From assembly GCA_018401055.1 (NCBI GenBank), contig JAGYLB010000097.1:1-64000 (forward strand): a stretch of 64,000 nt of DNA, written 5' to 3'. The notes under the pieces are model-generated. The model was not told the DNA's origin. It ran no database searches and saw only the letters and a list, made by a program, of their open reading frames with translations. This stretch comes from Roseicyclus sp. (GTDB lineage Bacteria; Pseudomonadota; Alphaproteobacteria; Rhodobacterales; Rhodobacteraceae). Position numbers and translations under genes: made by a program. Below are positions 27,329 through 38,067 of the stretch, one piece after another (position 1 is the stretch's first letter; each line of letters opens with the position of its first letter).

Positions 27329-27679
27329 ATGGGCGCCCGCAAAGTTACCGACCGCCTTTCCGTCATCGGACAGATCACCGCCGCCGATTTGCCTGCACTG
27401 GCCGCTCAAGGCTATCGCTCGATCATCTGCAACCGCCCCGATGGCGAAGAGCCGGGCCAGCCGCCGGTCGCCGGGATCGAGGTTGCCGCCCGCAAGCTGG
27501 GTCTTCAGTTCCGCAATCTTCCGGTTGTCCCCGGCCTGATCAAGGATGCCGATGCGCGTAGCTTTGGCCAGATGGTGCAAGATCTGCCCGGCCCGGTTCT
27601 GGCGTATTGCCGGTCCGGCGCGCGCTGTGGTGCGCTCTGGTCAATGGCATCGGCCAAGATGACGGGCGCGGCGAAGTAA
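27329..27679 (+). CDS. DUF442/TIGR01244 sulfur transferase-phosphatase-like protein
   Basis: 116 aa. Starts VTDRLSVIGQITAADLPALA and carries the active loop YCRSGARCGALWSMA (Cys about residue 93), a rhodanese- or phosphatase-like Cys-x4-Arg loop. The family is often fused to or next to Blh-type persulfide dioxygenases, where it is thought to handle sulfane sulfur. Preceded by AAAAGGAGG. Confidence 0.87.
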   Translation: MGARKVTDRLSVIGQITAADLPALAAQGYRSIICNRPDGEEPGQPPVAGIEVAARKLGLQFRNLPVVPGLIKDADARSFGQMVQDLPGPVLAYCRSGARCGALWSMASAKMTGAAK

Positions 27680-27739
27680 TCTTGCCTCCTATGGGCGGCG
27701 CGATGGGTGCCGCCCCAACCCCCTGAAAAGACCATCCCC

Positions 27740-29481
27740 ATGATCGAGACCTTGCGCAGATATGTTCCCGTCCTCGACTGGGGCCGCCGCTATGACCGCG
27801 ACGCGCTGCAAAACGACATGATGGCGGCGGTGATCGTCACCATCATGCTGATCCCGCAGTCGCTGGCCTATGCGATGCTGGCGGGATTGCCGCCCGAGGC
27901 GGGGCTTTACGCCTCGATCCTGCCGATCATCCTCTACGCGGTCTTCGGCACCAGCCGCGCGCTGGCGGTGGGGCCTGTGGCGGTGGTGTCGCTGATGACG
28001 GCGGCTGCCGTGGGGCAGGTGGCGGAGGCGGGCACGGTAAGCTATGCGGTCGCGGCGCTGACGCTGGCCGCCATGTCGGGGGCGATCTTGTTGGGGATGG
28101 GGCTGCTCAGGCTGGGGTTCTTGGCCAATTTCCTGAGCCATCCGGTCATCGCGGGCTTCATCACTGCAAGCGGCATCTTGATCGCGGCAAGCCAGATCAA
28201 GCATATCCTGGGCATTTCCGCTTCGGGGCATACGCTGCCCGAAGTGCTGTATACGCTGAACGCGAACATGAATGACGCAGACCCGGTGACCATCGCCATC
28301 GGGGTAGGCGCGACACTCTTTTTGTTCTGGGTCCGCAAGGGGTTGAAGCCCTTTCTGATCGGGCGGGGTGTTCGGCCCAAGCTCGCCGATGTGCTGCAAA
28401 AGGCCGGTCCGGTCGCCGCTGTTGTCGTGACGACCTTGACCGTCTGGGGTTTCGGCCTCTCAGAGCGGGGTGTGTCCATCGTGGGCGACGTGCCGCAATC
28501 GTTGCCGCCGCTGACCCTGCCGAGTTTCGATTTCGGGCTGCTCACGGCGCTGTTCGTGCCCGCGCTGCTGATCTCGGTCATCGGGTTCGTGGAATCCATC
28601 TCGGTCGCGCAGACTTTGGCGGCCAAGAAGCGCCAAAGGATCGACCCCAATCAGGAGCTGATCGGACTGGGCGCCGCCAATCTTGGTGCGGGCTTCACCG
28701 GGGGTTATCCCGTGACGGGCGGCTTCGCGCGGTCGGTGGTGAACTACGATGCGGGCGCCGAGACACCGGCAGCGGGGGCCTATACGGCGGTGGGTTTGGC
28801 CATCGCCGCCATGGCGCTCACGCCGCTGATCTTCTTCCTACCGACGGCGACGCTGGCGGCCACCATCATCGTGGCGGTGCTGAGCCTTGTCGATTTCTCG
28901 ATCCTCAAGACCGCCTGGACCTACTCCAAGGCAGATTTCGCGGCTGTGACCGCCACGATCCTGCTGACGCTGAGCTTCGGCGTGGAAACGGGCGTGTCGG
29001 CGGGTGTGATCTTGTCGATCCTGCTGCATCTCTACAAGACGTCAAAGCCCGCATGTGGCCGAGGTGGGGCTGGTGCCCGGCACCCAGCATTTCCGCAACA
29101 TCCACCGCCACAAGGTGGAGACGGACCCCGCCATCCTGACCATTCGCATCGACGAGAGCCTGTATTTCCCGAACGCACGCTTCCTTGAAGATTACGTGCT
29201 GGACCGCGTCGGCACCGGCGGGCCGATCCGGCATGTGGTGCTGATGTGCTCGGCGGTGAACGTGATCGACTTTTCCGCGCTCGAGGCGCTGGAGGCGCTG
29301 AACCATCGGCTGAAGGACATGGGCATCACGCTGCACATGTCCGAGGTGAAGGGGCCGGTGACAGACCGGCTAGAAAAAGACCCACTTCCTGCAGGCGCTG
29401 ACGGGCAAGGTGTTCTTGTCGCAATATGACGCCTGGGTCGCGCTGACCGCCGGGCCAACGCCCGCCAAGGCGGCGGAGTAG
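27740..29481 (+). CDS. SulP family sulfate/anion permease with STAS domain (frameshifts near 29050 and 29376)
   Basis: About 580 aa when restored. Membrane part: MLIPQSLAYAMLAGLPPEAG, the SulP signature, LAVGPVAVVSLMTAA, and FTGGYPVTGGFARSVVN. The cytoplasmic end is a STAS domain (HVVLMCSAVNVIDFSALEAL). Two one-base insertions break the STAS region: an extra C in AAGCCCGCATG and an extra A in GAAAAAGACC. Removing them gives HLYKTSKPHVAEVGLVPG and LEKTHFLQALTGKVFLSQY. It follows the persulfide module, so transport of sulfate or sulfite is a reasonable guess. SulP members also carry bicarbonate. Confidence 0.9.
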
Positions 29482-29506
29482 GGCGAGAGGCTGGGGTTTC
29501 CCGGCT

Positions 29507-30569
29507 TTAGTCTACGACGCTGAGGGCGGGTTTTCCGGCGCGGACCATCGACCGCCCCTGCGTGTCGAAAAAGCGGATCGCTTCGGCCTCGGCCTCCAGT
29601 CGCAGGGTCTGAGCGACCTTGAGCAGGCTGCCATGGCCGTCGCGCAGGACCAGACGGTCGGCGCCGATGCGCAGGTGGATCAGGGTTTCGGCCCCCAGCG
29701 CCTCGACCAGCATCACTTCTGCCTCGACGCCCTCGCGCCCGATCCGAAGCTGTTCGGGGCGCACCCCCACCGCGTCCGCGCCCGCAGGCGCACCGCGCGC
29801 GATAGCGGCGAAAGCCTGCCCGGCAGGGGAGGCGATGTCGAAGACGTTCATCGGCGGCGCGCCGATGAATTCGGCCACAAAACGGCTGGCGGGTTTTCAT
29901 AAAGGTCCATCGGCGTGCCGATCTGTTCGATCTGCCCCTCGGACATGATGACGATGCGGTCGGCAAGGCTCATCGCCTCGACCTGATCGTGGGTCACGAA
30001 AACAAAGGTCGCGCCAAGGCGGCGGTGCAGATCCTTCAATTCGGCGCGCAATTGCGTGCGCAGCTTCGCGTCGAGGTTTGACAGCGGTTCATCGAACAAG
30101 AACACCGCCGGCTCGCGCACGATGGCGCGCCCCATGGCGACGCGCTGGCGCTGGCCGCCCGACAGCGCGCGAGGCTTGCGGTCAAGGTATTGGGTGATTT
30201 GCAGCGTCTCCGACAGCCTGCGAAATGCGGCGGTCGATTTCCGGCGCGCGGGGTGCCGCGATTGCGCAGCCCGTATTCCATGTTCCGCCGCACCGACATG
30301 TGCGGGTAGAGCGCGTAGTTCTGGAACACCATGGCGATGTCGCGCTCGGCCGGTTCCAGCTTGTTTACGATGCGGCCCGCAATTTCCACCTCGCCCTCGG
30401 TGATCGTTTCCAGCCCCGCGATCATGCGCAGGATCGTGGACTTGCCGCAGCCCGACGGGCCGACCAGCACGATGAATTCGCCATCCGCGATGTCGACCGA
30501 GGCACCACGCACAGCGCTGACGCCGCCCAGATAGGTCTTGCCCACGTTACGAAGTTTCAGCTCGGCCAT
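29507..30569 (-). CDS. ugpC: Glycerol-3-phosphate ABC transporter, ATP-binding protein UgpC (three frameshifts)
   Basis: About 355 aa when restored. Walker [11 protein letters not shown]-loop [14 protein letters not shown], signature [15 protein letters not shown] once shifted, Walker [14 protein letters not shown]-loop FVTHDQVEA, then MOI/TOBE region ([10 protein letters not shown]). Frames change at about 30248 (extra G), near 30220 (missing base) and near 29884 (missing C in AACCCGCC). The start [16 protein letters not shown] is 1 bp from the ugpE stop. Last gene of ugpBAEC. Confidence 0.9.
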
Positions 30570-30570
30570 G

Positions 30571-31419
30571 TTATTTCTCGCTGTCCACGAGGCCCTTCAC
30601 GAAGAGCCTTTGCATGAAGATGACGACGGCGACGGGCGGCAGCATGGCCAGCACCGTCACTGCCATGATGGAGTTCCACAAGGGTTCGCTGTCGACCACG
30701 TCGGACATCCGTTTGATGCCCGCGACGATGGTCTGGTAGCTGTCGTCGGTCGTGACAAGGATCGGCCAGAGATACTGGTTCCAGCCGTAGATGAAGAGGA
30801 TGACGAAAAGGGCGGCGATGTTGGTCTGCGACATCGGCAAGAGGATGTCGCGGAAAAACTTCATCGGGCCCGCGCCGTCGATGCGGGCGGCCTCCATCAT
30901 CTCGTCGGGGATGGTCAGGAACACCTGCCGGAACAGGAAGGTGGCGGTGGCCGACGCCATCAGCGGCACGGTCAGGCCGTAGTATGAATTCAGCATGTTG
31001 AGGTTCGCGATCACCTGGAAGGTGGGCACGATCCGTACCTCGACGGGCAGCATCAGGGTGATGAAAATCATCCAGAAGGCCAGCACCCGGAAGGGAAAGC
31101 GGAAATAGACGATGGCGAAGGCCGACAGGATCGAGATGACGATCTTTCCGAACGCGATGGCCAGCGCCATGATCATGGAATTGGTCAGCATCACACCGAT
31201 AGGCACCGACATCTGCGCGGCGATGCCGCCCTGAAACACACCGGTGTAGCTCTCCACGACGTTGCCACCCGGCAAAAGCGGGATGGTGCCGGAGGTGAAG
31301 GCCGTCGGCTCATGCGTCGAGGCGACGACGGCCACATAGACCGGAAAGGCTACGATGATGACGCCGCAGATCAGGACGGCATGGGCCAGATAATCGAGCC
31401 AGCGTTGATTTTCGACCAT
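30571..31419 (-). CDS. ugpE: Glycerol-3-phosphate ABC transporter permease UgpE
   Basis: 282 aa, six membrane segments. The EAA loop [20 protein letters not shown] lies at about residue 190, and the end [20 protein letters not shown] sequence is typical of UgpE. It partners UgpA in the inner membrane. Unbroken; 13 bp after ugpA. Confidence 0.93.
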   Translation of the reverse strand: MVENQRWLDYLAHAVLICGVIIVAFPVYVAVVASTHEPTAFTSGTIPLLPGGNVVESYTGVFQGGIAAQMSVPIGVMLTNSMIMALAIAFGKIVISILSAFAIVYFRFPFRVLAFWMIFITLMLPVEVRIVPTFQVIANLNMLNSYYGLTVPLMASATATFLFRQVFLTIPDEMMEAARIDGAGPMKFFRDILLPMSQTNIAALFVILFIYGWNQYLWPILVTTDDSYQTIVAGIKRMSDVVDSEPLWNSIMAVTVLAMLPPVAVVIFMQRLFVKGLVDSEK

Positions 31420-31432
31420 GTCCCCGGCCCCC

Positions 31433-32323
31433 TCAGTAGGTCACGCGACGTTCCACGAAGCGGAACTGGATGACGGTCAGCACGATCACGATCCCCATCA
31501 GGATCACCGATTGCGCCGCCGACGACCCCATGTTGAGATTGACAAACCCGTCGCGGAACACCTTGTAGACAAGAATATTCGTCGCTTGCGACGGTCCGCC
31601 CTCGGTGGTGGCATGGATCACCCCGAAGGTTTCGAACAGCGTGTAGACGATGTTGACGACCAGAAGGAAAAAGGTCGTGGGCGACAAAAGCGGCAAGGTG
31701 ATGGTCCAGAACCGCTTGAACGGGCCCGCGCCGTCTATGGCGGCGGCCTCGCGCAGGGAATTGGGGATGGATTGCAGGCCAGCAAGGAAGAACAGGAAGT
31801 TGTAGCTGATCTGTTTCCATGCGGCCGCTATCACCACGAGGATCATGGCGTCAGACGCCGTCAGCAGGTGGTTCCAGTCATAGCCGAACCAGTTCTCCAA
31901 GATGTAGGGCATGATCCCGATGGTCGGGTTGAAGATGAACCACCACAGGACGCCCGCGATGGCGGGGGCGATGGCATAGGGCCAGACCAGAAGGGTCGTG
32001 TAAGCGCGCCCGCTGCGGATCATCCGGTCGACGGCGAGCGCGAGGACAAGCGACACGCCCAGCGCCAGGATCACGGTCGAGATCGAAAATATCACCGTAA
32101 CCTTCATCGCATTGAGGTATTCGGGGCTTTCGAAAAGCCGCGTGTAGTTGCGCCAACCGACGAAGGTGAAATTCAGCCCGAACGCGTCTTCGCGCAGGAA
32201 GGATGTGCGCACTGCCTGCGCTGCGGGCCAGAGAAAGAAGATGCAGGTGATGATGATCTGAGGTGCCAGCAACAGATAGGGCAGGCCCTTGTTGCCGAAG
32301 ATCGTGCGTTTCGTCTGCATCAT
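31433..32323 (-). CDS. ugpA: Glycerol-3-phosphate ABC transporter permease UgpA
   Basis: 296 aa, six membrane segments. [20 protein letters not shown] at the N-terminus, EAA loop [20 protein letters not shown] and the end [11 protein letters not shown]. Start at the ATG at 32323 ([13 protein letters not shown]); the longer frame upstream runs through the 13-bp hairpin between ugpB and ugpA and is not credible. Confidence 0.93.
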   Translation of the reverse strand: MMQTKRTIFGNKGLPYLLLAPQIIITCIFFLWPAAQAVRTSFLREDAFGLNFTFVGWRNYTRLFESPEYLNAMKVTVIFSISTVILALGVSLVLALAVDRMIRSGRAYTTLLVWPYAIAPAIAGVLWWFIFNPTIGIMPYILENWFGYDWNHLLTASDAMILVVIAAAWKQISYNFLFFLAGLQSIPNSLREAAAIDGAGPFKRFWTITLPLLSPTTFFLLVVNIVYTLFETFGVIHATTEGGPSQATNILVYKVFRDGFVNLNMGSSAAQSVILMGIVIVLTVIQFRFVERRVTY

Positions 32324-32366
32324 GCCCCCAAGGCGCAAAGCCCCGCGCCGCAAGGCGCGATGGAAA

Positions 32367-32397
32367 GGCCCGCGCCGCAACAGGTGCGGCGCGGGCC
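32367..32397. promoter_or_regulatory. 13-bp hairpin between ugpB and ugpA
   Basis: GGCCCGCGCCGCA, ACAGG, TGCGGCGCGGGCC: perfect stem. It sits 20 bp after the ugpB stop, where such structures protect the binding-protein mRNA from 3' exonucleases or partially terminate it, giving more UgpB than permease. Confidence 0.65.
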
Positions 32398-32416
32398 GGT
32401 GGTCAGGTCAACGGGA

Positions 32417-33742
32417 TCAGCCGTTGGCGTCTTCGAATTCGCGGATCAGCGCGTTGCCACGCTCCACCACGGCATCCAGCGCGCCCTGCGCATCGACGGC
32501 ACCCGAGAGCAGACGCTCGAATTCCTCGTCGATGACGGTGCGGATCTGGACGTAGTTGCCGAACCGCAGACCGCGGGAATTGTCGGTCGGCTCGTTCAGC
32601 GTCATCTGCCGGATCGAGACATCGGCACCGGGGTTGGCGTCGTAATAGCCCTGCGCCTGGCTCAGCTCATAGGCGGACTGGGTAATGGGCAGGTAGCCGG
32701 TGTCCTGGTGCCACTGCGCTTGTATCTCGGGCGAGGAGAGGAAGTTGAAGAATTCTGCCACGCCGCGCTGTTCCTCTTCGCTGCCGCCAGCCAGAACCCA
32801 AAGCGTTGCACCGCCGATGATCGAGTTCTGCGGTGCGCCCGGAACGTCCTCGTAGTAGGGCAGCATGCCGAAGCCGACGTCGAATTCGGTGGCGTTCGCC
32901 ATGACGCCCGCGCGGCCGGCGGAGGATTCCATCATGATCCCGCACTGCTGCGAGTAGAAGGCGGGGCCGGCATCATTGCCGCCGCCGGGGCCTGCGTAGC
33001 GGTAGAGACCCTCATCCTCCCAGCGGGCGAGATTTTCCCAATGGCGCACCTGCACGGGGCCGTTGAAGGTCAGCTCGGTTTCGAGACCGCCGAAGCCGTT
33101 TTGCAGCGTGCCGATCTGCTGGTTGTGCCAGGCCGAGAAGTTTTCCAGCTGCGCCCAGCTGACCCAGCGCGAGGTGAAGCCGCAAGGCGCCGCACCCGAA
33201 GAGACGATCTGGCGCGAGAATGCCTCAACCTCGGCCCAAGTGGTGGGGGGCGTGTTCGGGTCAAGACCGGCGGCCTCGAACACGTTGCGGTTGTAGTAGA
33301 GGATCGGGGTGGAGGAGTTGAAGGGCATCGAGAGCATGTTCCCCTCGGGGTCCATGTAATAGCCCACGACCGACGGCAGGAAGGCGCTGGGGTCGAACGC
33401 GACGCCCGCGTCGGCCATCAGCTGGTGGACCGGGACGATGGCGCCTTGGGCCGCCATCATGGTGCCGGTGCCGACCTCGAAGACCTGCACGATGTCGGGC
33501 TGTTCGCCCGCGCGGAAGGCCGCGATCGCGCCGGTCATCGTCTCGGTATAGGAGCCGCGGTAGGAGGGCACGACGACGAAGTCGGACTGGGTCGCGTTGA
33601 AGGCGGTCGCCAGCGCTTCGGTCTTCTCGCCCAGTTCGCCGCCCATGGCGTGCCACCAGTCGATCTGCGTCTGGGCCGCGGCGGCGCTGCTCAGGGCAAG
33701 GACGCTGACGGCGCTTGCCGCAGCGAAGTGACGGAATTTCAT
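32417..33742 (-). CDS. ugpB: Glycerol-3-phosphate-binding protein UgpB
   Basis: 441 aa. Signal peptide ending ALSSAAAAQ. The mature protein reads IDWWHAMGGELGEKTEALA, GTGTMMAAQGAIVPVHQL, MPFNSSTPILYYNRNVFEAA, QNSIIGGATLWVLAG and WHQDTGYLPIT, clearly parallel to E. coli UgpB. It delivers sn-glycerol-3-phosphate or glycerophosphodiesters to UgpAEC. First gene of the operon, with GGAGAAAC before the ATG. Confidence 0.95.
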   Translation of the reverse strand: MKFRHFAAASAVSVLALSSAAAAQTQIDWWHAMGGELGEKTEALATAFNATQSDFVVVPSYRGSYTETMTGAIAAFRAGEQPDIVQVFEVGTGTMMAAQGAIVPVHQLMADAGVAFDPSAFLPSVVGYYMDPEGNMLSMPFNSSTPILYYNRNVFEAAGLDPNTPPTTWAEVEAFSRQIVSSGAAPCGFTSRWVSWAQLENFSAWHNQQIGTLQNGFGGLETELTFNGPVQVRHWENLARWEDEGLYRYAGPGGGNDAGPAFYSQQCGIMMESSAGRAGVMANATEFDVGFGMLPYYEDVPGAPQNSIIGGATLWVLAGGSEEEQRGVAEFFNFLSSPEIQAQWHQDTGYLPITQSAYELSQAQGYYDANPGADVSIRQMTLNEPTDNSRGLRFGNYVQIRTVIDEEFERLLSGAVDAQGALDAVVERGNALIREFEDANG

Positions 33743-33840
33743 ATGTTTCTCCTCCGGCCGGTCACCCGGCGCTTCATGTCGGTCAGGAAACGAAAGGGGA
33801 CCTGTGTGGCCGCCCCTCCGCGTGGCGCTTAACGCTCTTG

Positions 33841-33858
33841 TGTGACAGGTATGTTACA
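33841..33858. promoter_or_regulatory. Palindrome upstream of ugpB, candidate operator
   Basis: TGTGACA-GGTA-TGTTACA is symmetric at 6 of 7 arm positions. It lies about 100 bp upstream of the ugpB ATG in a non-coding region, the usual place for a LacI/GntR-type repressor or activator. The regulator is not in the window. No Pho box was recognised. Confidence 0.35.
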
Positions 33859-33953
33859 ACCTGCGCCAGATTGAGACATGACGTCGGGACGGAAATCAAC
33901 CAAAAGGTCAAACCGGTGGCGCAAGTTTTTTGCAAATGCAATTATGGCGCGGA

Positions 33954-34735
33954 TCAGGCGGCCAGATCGATCCAGACCGGCACGTGGTCTGAGGGCTTTC
34001 GCGCCCGCGCACGGCCTTGTCTATCCCGGCGTCGGCCAGCAGGTCGGCGGCCTGTGGGCTCAGCAGCAGGTGGTCGATGCGGATGCCGTTGTTCCGTTCC
34101 CACGCGCCAGCCTGATAGTCCCAGAAACTGTAGAGGCCCGGGGCCTGTGTGCGCGCCCGGATGGCTTCGGTGAAGCCGAGGTTCAGGATGCGGCGGTAGG
34201 CAGCACGGCTTTGCGGCAGGGCAAGCGCATCGGCGCGCCAGGCCTCGGGCTTTGCGGCATCCTCGTCTTGCGGGATGATGTTGTAATCGCCTGCCACGAC
34301 CAGCGGCATTTCCTGCGCCAAAAGGGTCCGGGCATGCGCCTCCATCCGGGCCATCCAGGCGAGTTTGTAGTCGTATTTCGGCCCCGGCGCAGGGTTGCCG
34401 TTGGGCAGGTAGAGGCCGGCCACCCGCACGGCATTGGTCTCGCCCATCACGGTCGCCTCGATCCAGCGCGCCTGTTCGTCTGTCTCGTCGCCCGGCAGGC
34501 CGCGCGTCACATCCTCCAGCGGCAGGCGCGAAAGGATGGCGACGCCGTTGAAGCCCTTTTGGCCATGGGTTTCAACGCGGTAGCCCATATCCTCGAAATG
34601 GCTGCGCGGAAAACCCTCGTCGACGGACTTTATCTCCTGCAACAGGGCGACCTCGGGCCGAAACGCGCCCAGCCAGTCGCTCAGGGCCTCGATCCTCGCC
34701 TTGATGCCGTTGATGTTGAATGTCGCGATCTTCAT
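33954..34735 (-). CDS. xthA: Exodeoxyribonuclease III (frameshift near 34006)
   Basis: About 261 aa. MKIATFNINGIKARI, LLQEIKSVDE, AGLYLPNGNP, VAGDYNIIP and GIRIDHLLLSP are the exonuclease III/AP endonuclease core used in base-excision repair. In the present frame the last residues are lost. One more A in CGCGAAAGCCC restores RGREKPSDHVPVWIDLAA with a TGA at 33954; the SDHVPV histidine is catalytic. Confidence 0.93.
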
Positions 34736-34907
34736 GCCCGCCTCCGCCGATGTGCCATGTCCCGCCCGTTACCGCAGCAGATCACGGCGGCGGCGCTGTG
34801 GCGCGGCCCCGCAATGACCGCAAAATGGCCCCATCGGTTCCACGATGGAAACAAAGCCACAGCCTATCCATCCCACGCTGGTCTGCAGACAGCAAGATGG
34901 GGAAGCC

Positions 34908-35832
34908 ATGCCGATCTATACGGATCAGACGATTGCCGGGAACTTCGATCCCGGCGTGCCGCCGCCCTTGCCGACGACGATCACTGTCGTGACGATGACG
35001 ATCGACGACGCGGATGGTGACGGGCTGATCCGCCCGGGCAGTGGGGACACGATCAACGGCAGCATCGTGAACGCGGTCTGGGTCGGCGATACGGTGACGA
35101 TCAACGGCGTCACCATCACCGGCGTGACCTTCTACACCAGCGATGGCGGCCGCTTTTTCACACCCGGCGGTCGGGTACACGGTCGATCGACAGGGACGAC
35201 GGCGACGGCTGTCACCTTTGTCAGCACCAGCACGCAATTCCCGGTCGGCAACCTTGGCCCGCCCTGTTTTGTCGCTGGAACCCGCAGCCGCCGTTGCCGG
35301 AGCGGTGCGGTCGGAAGTCCGAGGACCTGCGGATCGGTGATCTGGTCGAGACCCGCGATCATGGCCCCTTGCCGCTGCGCTGGGTCGGGCAGCGGAAGGT
35401 TCCGGCCTTCGGTCCCGATGCGCCAATCCGGTTCGCTGCCGGTGCCTTGGGCGATCATGGCACGCTGTTCGTGTCACCGCTGCATTGCGTGCTGATCGAC
35501 GACTGGCGGTGTTGCCTTTAATGGACCCGAGGTGCTGTGCCCGGCGCATCTGCTGGTCAATGGCGACACGATCCGGCGCATGCCCCGCCGAGTGCCTCAC
35601 CTGATGTTCGATACCGTAAATCGTTGAACCGAGGGGATGGCGAGCGAGCTTCTTGTTCGGGGACCACCTGTGCCACCCCAAAGCCCGTTGCGGGGGCCGA
35701 GATCCTCAAGCGCCGCTCGCCGGCGTCGCCCGCTGGCTTGCACGGGGCTGCAGGATGACGGCCGCCCGCCGGGTGCTGCGGCGTCACGAGGCGCTTGCCA
35801 CTTTGCCCGCAGCCATGCAGACTGCTCGCTGA
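34908..35832 (+). pseudogene. Decayed Hint-domain protein gene
   Basis: Starts MPIYTDQTIAGNFDPGVPPP, with a beta-rich region and then GPPCFVAGT, the first strand of a Hint_2 domain. The rest is spread over all three frames: EDLRIGDLVETRDHGPLPLR, DHGTLFVSPLHCVLIDDWR, GPEVLCPAHLLVNGDTIRR, MFDT, a segment near FLFGDHLCHPKARCGGRD, and the typical end RRVLRRHEALATLPA. At least five indels are needed to join these, more than in any other gene in the window, so decay is likely here even allowing for sequencing errors. Confidence 0.7.
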
Positions 35833-35880
35833 CCGCCCTGCGCGGCCCGACGGCACCAGGCCGCGCGTCGGGGTCGCATC

Positions 35881-36211
35881 GACAAAGGACGTGCCGCAGC
35901 CGCAAGACGAGGAGGCGTTGGGGTTCTGGATCGTGAAGCGCGCGCCGATCAGTTCTTCGGTGAAGTCGATGACGGCATCGGCGAGAAAAGGCAGCGACAC
36001 GGCATCGACCACCACCTTTTGTCCGCCGCCTTCCAGCACCAGATCATCGCGGCGGATCATCAAGCTTGATCTCGTATTGAAAGCCCGAACAGCCGCCGCC
36101 TTCGACCGCGACACGCAACGCCTTTGCTTCGCCCGCGGCCTCGTTGATCTCGGCCAGCCGGGCAAAGGCGCGGTCTGTGACCTTGGGCGGAACGGTCAGG
36201 GTGAGGGTCAT
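35881..36211 (-). CDS. IscA/HesB-family iron-sulfur assembly protein (frameshift near 36057, stop lost)
   Basis: About 110 aa. MTLTLTVPPKVTDRAFARLA, ALRVAVEGGGCSGFQYEIKL and, in another frame, FTIQNPNASSSCGCGTSF. The three cysteines (GGGCSG and CGCG) bind iron or a 2Fe-2S cluster for transfer to target enzymes, as in IscA/ErpA. One indel lies at KLDDP. The protein should end one or two residues after TSF, but no stop is in frame until 35557, so a base is probably missing near 35880. Divergent from dgt. Confidence 0.8.
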
Positions 36212-36298
36212 GGGCGGCAATCCTTCCGGCGCTGTCGCATTCTTCGCCTTCACCATATATGAACCCGGTCAACTCCGACAAGAAGCGGAACCGATGTG

Positions 36299-37502
36299 AT
36301 GCGCGCGCCTTTTGCCTGCGACCCGACCCAGACCCGCGGCCGCCGCGTGCCGGAGGACGAAAGCACCTTTCGCTCGCCCTTTCAGCGCGACCGTGACCGG
36401 ATCATCCATGCCTCGGCCTTTCGGCGGCTCAAGCACAAGACGCAGGTCTTCGTGGAACATGAAGGCGATTATTTCCGCACCCGGCTGACCCATTCGATCG
36501 AGGTGGCGCAGGTGGCGCGCACCATCGCGCGTGCGCTGGGGCTCGACGAGGACCTGACGGAAGCTGTGGCGCTCGCCCATGATCTGGGCCACCCGCCTTT
36601 CGGCCATACCGGCGAGGATGCGCTGCAGGCGCTGATGGCGCCCCATGGCGGGTTCGACCACAACGCGCAGGCGATCCGCATCGTGACCCATCTTGAACGC
36701 CATTACGCGGAATTCGACGGGTTGAACCTGACGTGGGAAACTCTTGAGGGGATCGCCAAACATAACGGTCCTGTCACGCCCGTCCCGGGCGATGGCCCAG
36801 CAACGCCAACGCCATGGGCACTGGCCGGCCTCATTGCCGTCGCCCATGATCTGGAGTTGTCGACCCATGCCAGCGCCGAGGCGCAGGTCGCCGCCATAGC
36901 AGATGACGTCGCCTACAATCACCACGACCTGCATGACGGGTTGCGGGCCGAGCTGTTTTCGACCGACGACCTGGCCGAACTGCCGATCCTGCGCGACTGT
37001 TTCGCCGAGGTCGACCGCCGCTACCCGGGCCTCGAATTACTACCGTCGCCGCCACGAGGCGCTGCGCCGGTTCTTTGGCGTGCTGGTCGAAGATGTGATT
37101 GCCTATGCGGGCAAGGAACTGGCCGGACTGGACCCCGCCAGCCCTGCCGATATCCGCGCCGCCGGGCGGCCCATCATCCGGTTTTCCAAAGGCCTGTTCG
37201 ACGATCTCAAGGTGATCCGCGATTTCTTGTTCCACCGAATGTATCGCGCGCCCTCGGTCATCGTGATGCGGCGCGAGGTGACGGCGGTGGTCCATGACCT
37301 GTTTCCGCATTTCATGGCCAACCCGCAGGAACTGCCCAAACAATGGCGCAAGGACGTGGAGGAGGTGACGGGCGAGACCGCACTGGCGCGGCTGGTGTCG
37401 GATTACATTTCGGGGATGACGGACCGTTTCGCGTTGCAGACCCACGCGCGGATTTTCGGCGAAGCGGGCAGGTCTGCGGCCAAGCCGCTGGAAAACCTGT
37501 AG
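36299..37502 (+). CDS. dgt: Deoxyguanosinetriphosphate triphosphohydrolase-like protein (frameshift near 37040)
   Basis: About 401 aa. HD-domain phosphohydrolase: [54 protein letters not shown] (HD metal site), [17 protein letters not shown] and [17 protein letters not shown]. It degrades dNTPs, as type-2 dGTPases do. The frame breaks after RRYPGLELL; a base change by one in CTCGAATTACTACCG gives [20 protein letters not shown]. Overlaps no neighbour; about 90 bp from the IscA-type start. Confidence 0.92.
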
Positions 37503-37560
37503 TGACAACTGCGATGGGCCAAGGCAGACTTTCCTCATTTGACCGAGGGAGTTTATTGCC

Positions 37561-37902
37561 ATGACCACGATCCGCATCATTCCTGCAACCGCTTTCGCAA
37601 TTGCCCTGCCTGCAGTTTCCATGGCCCAAGGCTTTGACGGGGTTTACGAATACGCCTTTTGCGATACGCCGCCCTTTGTCGCCCTTGTCATCGATGGGGC
37701 CGACATGAGTTTCTACGAGACGCCTTGCACGCTGTCCGACGAAACCCCGGTCGCCGAGCCTGCCGGCGGCATTCAATATACCATGTCGTGCGACTATGGC
37801 GGCGGTCCGCAGGTGCAGACAGCCCTGTTCTACCGCAATGCCGATGGCGACCTCATCTTGAACGTCGAAGGCAACGAGGATCGGTTCGTTTCCTGCGATT
37901 GA
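37561..37902 (+). CDS. Small secreted hypothetical protein with four cysteines
   Basis: 113 aa. Signal peptide (MTTIRIIPATAFAIALPAVS then MAQ). The mature chain is acidic with cysteines in AFCDTP, ETPCTL, SCDYGG and the end VSCD, suggesting two disulfides. No known family recognised. Preceded by GACCGAGGGAG. Between dgt and argS. Confidence 0.6.
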   Translation: MTTIRIIPATAFAIALPAVSMAQGFDGVYEYAFCDTPPFVALVIDGADMSFYETPCTLSDETPVAEPAGGIQYTMSCDYGGGPQVQTALFYRNADGDLILNVEGNEDRFVSCD

Positions 37903-38067
37903 CCCCTTTCCGGCGTGCGTCGCTGCCGCGTGCCAGTGTCACGCCCTGTCGGCATGCAGGGTCCGGGGACAGTCCGGGCCGGGTTTGCCGCGCCCTCTCC
38001 GCGCTGTGGAGATTGACCTTCGGCGTCACCATGGTAGGACGCTTTGGTCCGATCCCTCAGGTGCCCG

